Positions 56,189 to 64,000 of a stretch of 64,000 bases of DNA are shown one piece after another (position 1 is the first letter of the stretch; the number at the start of each line of letters is the position of its first letter). This DNA comes from Atherix ibis (lineage: Eukaryota > Arthropoda > Insecta > Diptera > Athericidae), in assembly GCA_958298945.1 (NCBI GenBank), contig OY282609.1, positions 61,352,220 to 61,416,219 on the forward strand, given 5' to 3'. Both the position numbers and the translations under genes were made by a program. A model generated the notes under the pieces. That model saw nothing but the letters and a program-made list of their open reading frames with translations, was not told the DNA's origin and made no database searches.

Positions 56189-58895
56189 TGACGGAATATT
56201 TAGGAAAATACCAAAAAAATATGAAACGGGACTATTTATATCTAATTACATTTATATTTTTATTTAACGGTAAGATATAATGAATTTTCTTATTATAAAT
56301 AATAATATTTAAAAATATAATCTATATATTCAATTATATCTAAAAAAAAAATTACTATAATAATAAATAGGCTTTAAATTTATGTCTAAGAAATATTAAA
56401 GAAGTAAAAATTGTATGTAAGAATTTTGAAAATACAATACAAAATTTCGATCAAGTCTGGAATTGGAATATTTTCAGAACATAAAATTTGAGTATTGAAA
56501 TTTTTTAAAGAGCAACAAATTTCTTTAACAGATTCGATAAACATAATATTTTTATATCAAAAAAAAAACTGAAAGGTAAAAAATTTAGTCTAATAATAAT
56601 TATAAACAATATTAAAATCGTACGAACAAAATTTTTTTTTTTTTACCGAAGTGTGCATTTATTTTTCAAACAATTTTTATGTAAGCCGAGGAGAAAATCA
56701 ATTAATCAATTATATAATATATTTAGGATTAGATTAGTAGATTAATAATATATAATTTAATTCAGCATAATATATTTCTCTAAAAAATACAATTAAATTA
56801 TTATTAAAACGGTGATAGAAAAGTTGGTTTTTTTTTTTTAAAATCAAAAATGCAACTTTTCTAATAAAGGAAATACAATCATTTTCCAAACTCAATTATA
56901 AAATAACCATAATGGTTTATTAAAAATTCTTTTCCTGGAGGAAAGCTTTTTAAAGAAAATTTCAACTTGAATCAATCTTTTAATAATACACAGCCCATGG
57001 CAACACCATTCTGACAAAAAGTTTATTTTGCTGTAATAATAAATGAATAAATATATACAATATTTCATATTACACTATTGTAAAATAATATTTATACAAT
57101 TAAAAGAGGCATTTTAGGTTGTGGTATCATAAATTTTGTTACTTTTACTTTATAACTTAGACATAGCTTCAACGGTTAACTGACTTTAAGAATTTCATTT
57201 TTGTTTAAATATTATCTCTGCCAAAGAACTGCATTTCGCCTCTAGTAACGATAAGCTAAATATAAAACGATTTTGTAAATTGGTGTACAAATATAAACAT
57301 TAAATCATCACATTTATTTAGTAGGGCATTGCTTTAGTTCTTGTACTATTATTATGATATTCGTATATGTACATATTTCATATGTCAAGTCATGTAGTTG
57401 TTTTAAAAATTAAATTGTTCCTAGTCGATTTATTTTCTAATGTCTTAACAGTACATGAAGATTTTGAAAGTAAACACCTGTAGAATAATACATTATTTGT
57501 ATTTCTAAATAGTATTTTAAATAAGCTGAAGAACTATTGATTTTCAAATCTTGTATAAGGCGCATTATCCACATATCCTTGAATTGTTCAAAGTATTTAA
57601 TTTATAGCACAACAGAAAGGATGACTAAATTTATTTCACAAAATTTCTTTCTAAGATAATTACAAAAAAAGTCCTTGAAAATTAATTATGTAAATTATTT
57701 GGAAGGCATATTAGATAATCCTAACTACACGTATATAAATTATCTGGAAAATATATTTAGATATTATTATATAATAGATTAAGTATGAAAAATATCCTTA
57801 AGAAATGTCAAAAAGAAATACAAAACTTACGAAAAAATATTGAATAATACCAAAAGAATTTTCTAACATTCTAAATAAGCAATGTAAATAAACATTAAGG
57901 CAAAAAAAAAAATTGTTAAAAAATATTTAATTAAAAAGTAGTCAAGTAATTTATGGGTTCGTGTCCGTTGGAAAATTATTACCCCATTAAGAATTGATAA
58001 ATTACATTTAATCAAAAGCAGTAAAACTTTATAAAAAATAAATTACTTAAAAAAAAAAATAGATATACATATAAGTACAAGTATCTCTAATGTATATATA
58101 ATATATCCCGTATCATCCCCCATATAAAAAACTTACTGTTAAATATGGTTTCTTATAAAATCACATACCCTATTTCTTTCTCTACGAAAAGTTTACAAGT
58201 TTTTAGTTTTGGATGTCTTCAATTATGTTTTCATTCAAAATTTATGTGCACACTTATTTTCTTTTAAATTTTTTTTTTTTGGTTTCCCTTAATTAATTAT
58301 ATGGTTGGCAAAGTAAATAAAGAAAAGTAAAACACAAATCATCCATATAATTAACTAAAAATAATAGAATAGATTAAACGATTTTCTGGATTAGAATATA
58401 TTTTCGAAGACAATCGAATTTGGCTGCTTCATATACATAGATGCAAATAATATCAGAATATCTAATTTGAAATAAATTAATGGGAATCCTGTTGATTTAT
58501 TAGAAAATTAAATGGTTTATAAATTTTCTAAGAATGCGCACGATATAAATACTACAAGGAAACTATAAATGAGGTAATTTGTATATGAAATTTTGATGTA
58601 AAGCGTGGCCAACCTTAAAAAACAAACGTATTGAAAAATATGCAATTCGGAGAAATAAGGTAAAATATGATTTATTAACTTTTAGATATTGTAAAGTTTT
58701 ACATTTCCTAAACGTTTAGGGAGACGAAATTTTTTTGTTAAGGAATAATAAGAATATCAGGAAACTAAGAAAATTCGGATTAGTATTTAGAATTATTTTT
58801 ATTTAACAAGAAATAACAGGTTTAGATACCACAAAATTTATCAAATTTAAGTTTTTTCATCAAATTTGAAATCAACAAGCTTTTTTCTAGGACAA

Positions 58896-58954
58896 AAGGC
58901 TGTCAAAGCCGATACAAACTATAGAACATCTGTACTATCGGCTTTGACAGCCTT
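58896..58954. repeat. Perfect 19-bp inverted repeat (hairpin)
   Basis: AAGGCTGTCAAAGCCGATA at 58896-58914 is the exact reverse complement of 58936-58954, with a 21-base loop. ACAAACTATA follows both arms (58914-58923 and 58959-58968). It is an isolated GC-richer island in AT-rich DNA. Confidence 0.85.
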
Positions 58955-59489
58955 CTGTACAAACTATACTTACATTTTTTATTTAGAGATGATTTAACCT
59001 TGATTCGAACTCTGAGATTTTAAAAAATATGACACTATAAAAATATAGTTGCTTATTTGTTTAATGATGGACATGAGCCAGGGCCCATAATGCAGCACCA
59101 CGACCTTGTTAAATTTTGTGGAGCATTTACAATATTTTAGTATGTTTGCTCAGGTTAAAAAGCGGACTTGAAAATAAAATTATTGTATCTGAGAGTTCTA
59201 GAATGGGAAAAATCCTACTCGCAAGGATACTGGCATTCACTTAATATATGTGATTAATAAATTTCAGTTAATAATAATAATTGGCAAAACACCACACGAT
59301 TGGCAAATAGAATGTGGTGGTTTTCAACCAAAAAAATAGCTGCATGCCCTGTTCCAATTCTGAGCTATTTAAGGCACTTAAAATGTCGGTGCGGGTGTTG
59401 AATAGACTGGATTAGTGGCAATGGCTAGTAAGATCTAGTCTATCCAAACTGAATTTCATATGTCTGAGAGTGTTAGTAGGTCAGTCAAA

Positions 59490-62115
59490 TTAGGAATGAC
59501 AGTGAAAGCCGGACGGTGTAGTGTTTCTCTAGCCAACTGGTCAGCAAACACCGGGGAAACCTTCAAAAAGGTACTGGCCTGGAAGACCTTCTACCTGCCA
59601 GGCGAGTTATGCGGGATTACCTAGCTAAAACCTACCTGTACCTCTACCCTTGCTCCCGGAACGATGGTTCCCGGCGGCACTCTTAGTAAATACTACTTCG
59701 CCGGGGCGTTCTTATTTGATATTACAACTGTACCGATATTATGTCGCCTCACGGCCTATTCTTCGTACGTGGTCCGAAGGCCCTTGAGTAAAGATTCCGC
59801 GTACTCTGCAGCTCTGTTCCAAGCCGATTGGCTGTTCAGCATGCACTCCACTATGTCTTCTGGACTGATGGAACGGTCCAGATTTTTCTCCAGATCTGCC
59901 CGTGTCCCCTCGTAGAAGGGGCACGTGTTCTGCATCTTCGATCACATCGCGGCAGTGATGACAGTTTGGGGAGTCAGTTCTCTTGAATCTGTGCAAGTAT
60001 GGCCGAAAGCATCCATGCCCAGTCAAGAGTTGGGTGATGTAATACCCGACTTCCCCGTGCAGGCGAGTGACCCATTTGGTGACATCTGGGATCAGCCAAT
60101 GAGTCCACCGACCCTTCGTCGAGCTGTCCCATCTCACTTGCCAGAGGCGAAGACTCTCGGGTCTCTCCTCTTCACAGAGGAACTTTCGCCGCTCTTCTTT
60201 CTTCCTATGATGTTGGCGTTCCCTACCAGGGTGTCAATGGGTGGGCATGATGCCATGACGTTGACCGCATCGTGTGATACCGTTTGGTATGCTGACGCCA
60301 CTCTGATCGCTGAGAGCCGCTGGACTGATGACATTGTCTTGCGGTATGTTGTTAACTCTAGCGATTTCGCCATCACTGGTGCTCCGTATAGCAGGACGGA
60401 GGTAACTACAATTGCCAGTAGTCGCCTTCGGATTTGCCTGGGGCCTCCGATATTGGGCATTATCCGCGAAAGCGCGCCCTCTACTGCTGATGCCTTTCTG
60501 CTGACGCTGGAGATGTGCTCCTTGTAGTTGAGTCTGGCATCCAAGACCACTCCTAGATACCGGATGTAGGGTAGCGACTGGATGTCGTGGTCGCCTACTC
60601 TTATGGTGATGGGCTGCATTTTCTTACGGCTACTCACAAGGAGTGCCTCGGTCTTATTTTCCGCCAAAGACATCCACTGCCTTATTCTCCGGATGGTGGT
60701 GGAGAATGCGGCTTCCAGTTCCTCCAGGTGTTTGGCTATAAGGACAAACACTACGTCGTCCGCGAGAGCCACGAGTGTTGTGTTCGTCGGTAATTCCAGA
60801 TGGAGTAGGCCGTTGTACATGACGTTCCAAAAGAGTGGACGCAGGACAGAGCCCTGAGGTACCCCTCCCGTGACCCCATACTCCGCTGGTCCATCCTCCG
60901 TCTCGTAGTGTAGTAGTCGGTCACTGAAGTATGATCTGACCATCCTCCGTAGGTAGTAGGGCACCCCCATGTTCTCAAGAGCCTCCAAGACTCGGTCCCA
61001 GCGGGCCGAGTTAAACGCATTCTTGATGTCCAGAGTGACAATGAGGCAATACTTTTTGGAACCGCCTTTCCATCTCTTTCCTGAGATGGCTTCCTTTGCA
61101 ATGTTCGTGACGAGTTCCAGCGCGTCGATGGTCGATCTCCCCTTCCTGAATCCGAATTGGAATTCGGAAAGTTGAGGATCGATGTAATGCTTCAATCTGT
61201 CGGCCACTATCCGCTCCAAGTCTTCCCGTCCGAATCCAGCATGTAGAGTGGTTCGTCCGGTAGTTTCTTCCCTTTTGGGATAAGAATCAATCTTTGTTGC
61301 TTCCATCAAGTCGGAAATACGCCTTGCCGCAGCAGGCGTCGTACAGGCGGAAATTGCACTCTTCAGTGCGATGTTGTGTATGCCGCTTGGTCCTGGCGCC
61401 TTGCCATTCTGCAATCTAGTGCAGGCCCTTGTGAGTTCTTCCATGGTCACTCCGGGAATTTCCACTTCTTCATCCTCCGGGTGGTTGTCGGGGAGTTTTG
61501 GTTTCTCCGGGAACATATGTTCTACTATTCTGTGCAGCATGTCGGGACAGGTTGGTTTTGTTACGGGTAGGTTTTTAATCCTATGCATGACCGTCTTATA
61601 CGGTCTGCCCCACGGGTCCCGGTCCACTCCCGCGCAGAATTCCTTCCAACAATCTTGTTTACTGGAGTTGATGGAGTTTCTGAAAAAACGCCTTTTCTCT
61701 TCGTAGGTCCTGTCTCGCTTATGAGCGCTCTGGTGTTACCTTTTTGCCTTAAGGCATGCTCGCCGGTATAGGGCGATGGTCGGGTTCTACCAGTGGACTG
61801 GTGCTCGGCCGTTGTTTGGGCGACTCCTTGGCATCGACGCATCGCAGGCTGCCACCAAGGTCGCTGCTACCGCTTCTGTGATGCCCTCGGCAGTTGCTGG
61901 TGATCCGCTCATCATCGACCTGAAGGTCTCCACATTAAAGCATTTGCAGTTCCAGCCCACTGGCTGCGTCCTTGTGTGTCTCTGACGGTCCCCGCTTCTG
62001 GGACTGTTGTTGATTTCCCAGATTATAGCTTGATGGTCGCTATTTGTGAACTCTTCATCGACCTGCCATTTGCAGCCCCCCTTTGTTAGGACACTCAGCA
62101 AACACCCTGTGAAAT
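59490..62115 (-). mobile_element. R1-clade non-LTR retrotransposon, 5'-truncated
   Basis: A GC-rich block in very AT-rich surroundings. It starts (62115, minus strand) inside the endonuclease domain, continues through reverse transcriptase and a C-terminal Cys/His motif, and ends in about 250 bp of GC-rich 3' sequence. The 3' limit is judged from the fall in GC at about 59490 and is approximate. No poly(A) tail or target duplication was made out. Confidence 0.85.
59739..62101 (-). pseudogene. R1-type endonuclease/reverse transcriptase, frameshifted
   Basis: The frame 61787-62101 has KWQVDEEFTNSDHQAIIWEI, the C-terminal end of an APE endonuclease. After a frameshift, DCWKEFCAGVDRDPWGRPYK leads into 60134-61627, about 497 codons: LQNGKAPGPSGIHNIALK, SEFQFGFRKGRSTIDALELV, VTLDIKNAFNSARWDRVL (RT motif A), GGVPQGSVLRPLFWNVMYN (motif B), VALADDVVFV (motif C, both Asp present), YLGVVLDARLNYKEH and IMPNIGGPRQIRR. 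At 61240-61310 the frame is shifted and then restored, with a small loss. Near 60137 another shift leads to the C-terminal frame, with CHHC and a following His. The RT core is intact, but the gene is split into at least three frames. Confidence 0.87.
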
Positions 62116-63489
62116 GGTATTTGTCAACGTAACCATCGCTGACATTTTAATTTAACTCTAAGAAAATTAATTAAAAGAAATATTAAAAACTTTTGTTAGT
62201 ATTATATAAATAATTTCAAAGTAAAACAAATTGACATTGTATAATTTTTTATAGGAAAAAATGAAAAAAATTACATTTTTAAGTAATATTTGGTGTAATA
62301 CTATGTATAGTAATTTGGCGAATTAAATTAATGAACTATTAGAAGAATAACTAGATTGATATTTTTAGTTTTAACGCAACTCCTAACTACTTATCATTAA
62401 AATATAATGATTAACAATTATTTTTATATAGTACCATCAACAAACATAGAACTTTTTCAATTATAATTTTCTATTACAATGCATAATTTAAACTCTGACA
62501 TTTAATTAAATCTTTTAAATAAAATTGACTTTCGCTTCTAGAAAATTCATTTTAAGACAATATTATAACTCTTCAAGAATATTCCAATTTTCGTCGTATT
62601 ATATCGATAGTAATGCCTGCGGCTATGTGAGCTAAAAGTTTATTATTACGGAAAACTTCACTTAAATTCATGATTTCGAAAATGTTCACAATTTTCAAAA
62701 ATAAGTTTATCCATCTTTTTTTTTATATTAGAATTTTTTTAAAATAAGGGATTGAATATTATTTAATTTGTTTCTTAAGGTGCTATTAAAATAATAAATA
62801 TAAACGCACCTATTTTATATAAGAGAGAATATTAACAAATTAGTAAAACTTATTATGAATTTTATATTAAAAAGTTCATTTTATCCACATTATTATTATG
62901 GTTTGTAATTACTTTCTTTTGTATCGATTAATAAACTTTTCTTTATTCAATATAAAGTTGCATGTACAAGGAGTTTTTCTTGAAAATTTTAAAAATTATT
63001 ATTTTAAAATTAATATTATATTTTTTTCTCTTTGTAATTTTTTCTAACAAAATTTTAAATTCTGTTCGACTCAAAATATTAATAATGCATTACTCCCCGG
63101 TATGGTTTTTAGTAATTAACTAAAATTAACAACAGTTTTAAAAAGTAAACTTTCATATTCTATAATAAGTTTGAATAGGTTTAAAAAAATTCCATTCATA
63201 TTACAATATATAAAGTTGAAATGATTTTTTAAAATATTTCATTTAACTAATTTTCTTGTTCCATATAGTTTGGTATTGAAAATAAAAGGTAGTTTTTGAT
63301 ATTTCATATACGTAACTAACTATTTATATTTCGTTTGTCAAAATCGTCCTCTCTAAATCTACAAAAAAGTCTATTCTAAAATCATCAAGAATAATTTTTT
63401 GATAAAATTGGAAAATAACTATAAAAACTTAAAATAAAATTTGATATTAAATGTAAAACTATGTTTTTTATGCCGCACTATTTAGTATA
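62116..63489. other. AT-rich non-coding stretch
   Basis: Very AT-rich sequence between the R1 fragment and the last family B mariner. Nothing is recognised. Confidence 0.5.
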
Positions 63490-64000
63490 AAGGGTCTGTT
63501 TAAATAGTATCGCGAATTTTGAATTTCGGCGGGTTGCGTATATTCGATTTTCGATTTTTTGTGGCGTTATGTTGGTACTCATGTCTCTCACCTATGCCGA
63601 CAAGTTCGGCCATTTTGAATGTTCAGTTAATTTTTGACAGCTGCTTTGCTTGCACGTGTTTTGGCTCGTCTTCGATTTTTACCCATTTTCGACCAAAAAC
63701 AGCATCGCATTAACATTGTTAAGGAGCTTTTGGACTTTGTCCGCGATGATCCAAATTTACTCCAGAGGATCATAAGTGGTGATGAATCATAGGTTAATGG
63801 TTATGACGTGGAAACCAAAGCTCAATCATCCCAATGGAAGTTGCCGCACGAGCCAAGACCGAAAAAAGCGCGCCAAGTTCGGTCGAATGTGAAGGTTTTG
63901 CTTACAGTTTTCTTCGATTTCGGGGGAGTGGTGCATCTTGAGTTCTTGCCACAGGGTAGAACGGTCAATAGAGAATATTACCTGCAAGTAATACGCAAGT
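63490..64000 (+). mobile_element. Mariner family B copy 7, runs off the window end
   Basis: The left end AAGGGTCTGTTTAAATAG follows TA at 63488-63489 and matches the family B 5' end with a few changes. The 5' untranslated region is followed at about 63683 by the same deletion join as in the copies at 6190, 13933 and 30861. The element continues past base 64000. With the split copy and the chimera it makes eight family B copies in the window. Confidence 0.9.
63683..64000 (+). pseudogene. Family B transposase remnant, 5' deletion, truncated by the window
   Basis: It reads FDQKQHRINIVKELLDFVRD, then ISGDES followed by a stop in place of Trp (first Asp kept), NGYDVETKAQSSQWKLPHEP, KARQVRSNVKVLLTVFFDF and LPQGRTVNREYYLQV. 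The DNA-binding region is absent through the shared deletion. The second and third catalytic blocks lie beyond the window. Confidence 0.87.

Larger units (their letters stand above)
53521..59489. other. Long AT-rich stretch without recognised genes
   Basis: Almost 6 kb dominated by A/T low-complexity sequence. It contains an AAT run at 56161-56188, many TATCAT-like units around 55830-56000, a TACTCGTA octamer at about 55259, and a perfect 19-bp hairpin at 58896-58954. No open frame over 60 codons occurs in most of it. The sequence at 59040-59489 has slightly higher GC and is unassigned. Confidence 0.5.

Noticed and set aside
59925..60527. 200-codon open frame on the plus strand opposite the R1 element
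   Set aside because: It is an antisense shadow of the reverse transcriptase frame in GC-rich DNA. The minus strand carries the recognisable protein.
59490..62115. Possible endogenous retrovirus because of the reverse transcriptase
   Set aside because: There are no LTRs, gag, protease or integrase. The domain order APE endonuclease, RT, Cys/His motif is that of an R1-type LINE.
1..64000. CRISPR array, prokaryotic defence island or operon
   Set aside because: No regularly spaced repeats, no bacterial gene organisation, and all recognisable genes are eukaryotic transposon remnants.
1..64000. tRNA, rRNA or other structured RNA genes
   Set aside because: No tRNA box A/box B pairs or rRNA segments were spotted by eye. 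A covariance-model scan would be needed to exclude them.

Overview
This window looks like intergenic or intronic DNA from an insect nuclear genome, probably a higher fly. It is strongly AT-rich, has no operons or densely packed genes, and is crowded with decayed Tc1/mariner DNA transposons and non-LTR retrotransposons. The transposase types (Mos1-like, mellifera-like, and a DD41D type described in tephritid flies) fit a dipteran, possibly a tephritid. That taxonomic guess is inference. I found no host protein-coding gene, tRNA or rRNA that I can support; one weak candidate exon lies near 46.3 kb.

Layout. Family A is a Mos1-like (mauritiana-type) mariner with seven full-span but defective copies: 2782-3997(-), 10352-11650(+), 15112-16317(+), 23662-24826(-), 36503-37690(-), 47157-48315(+), 51537-52781(+). 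Family B is a second DD34D mariner with ends CGAGGTCTG...CAGACCTCG and eight copies: 6190-7152(+), 9179-9954(-), 13933-14779(chimera), 16898-18088(+), 19756-20951(-), 30861-31708 joined to 34283-34384(-, split by another element), 43592-44900(-), and 63490 to the window end(+). Single copies of other lineages are a mellifera-type mariner (32872-34109), a DD34D mariner (26355-27638) fused to a DD41D element (27639-28860), a second DD41D element (41928-42708), and three ancient relics (7180-7745; 52917-53520; 23120-23661 plus 24827-25000). LINEs are an RTE-like fragment (39861-41880), an R1-clade fragment (59490-62115, minus) and a jockey-like relic (22160-22935). The remaining stretches, notably 53.6-59.4 kb, are AT-rich DNA with simple repeats.

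How it fits together. Every transposase is broken by frameshifts, stops, deletions or lost catalytic residues, so nothing here looks able to make its own enzyme. Several copies share the same private rearrangement: a 5' deletion in four B copies, a deletion of the second catalytic Asp in two B copies, and a terminal tandem duplication in two A copies. This implies that defective elements were themselves copied, using enzyme supplied from elsewhere. The most notable structure is at 30.86-34.38 kb. A family B mariner is split by an unclassified 2.57-kb inverted-repeat element with an 8-bp target duplication, and that element is itself split by a mellifera-type mariner.
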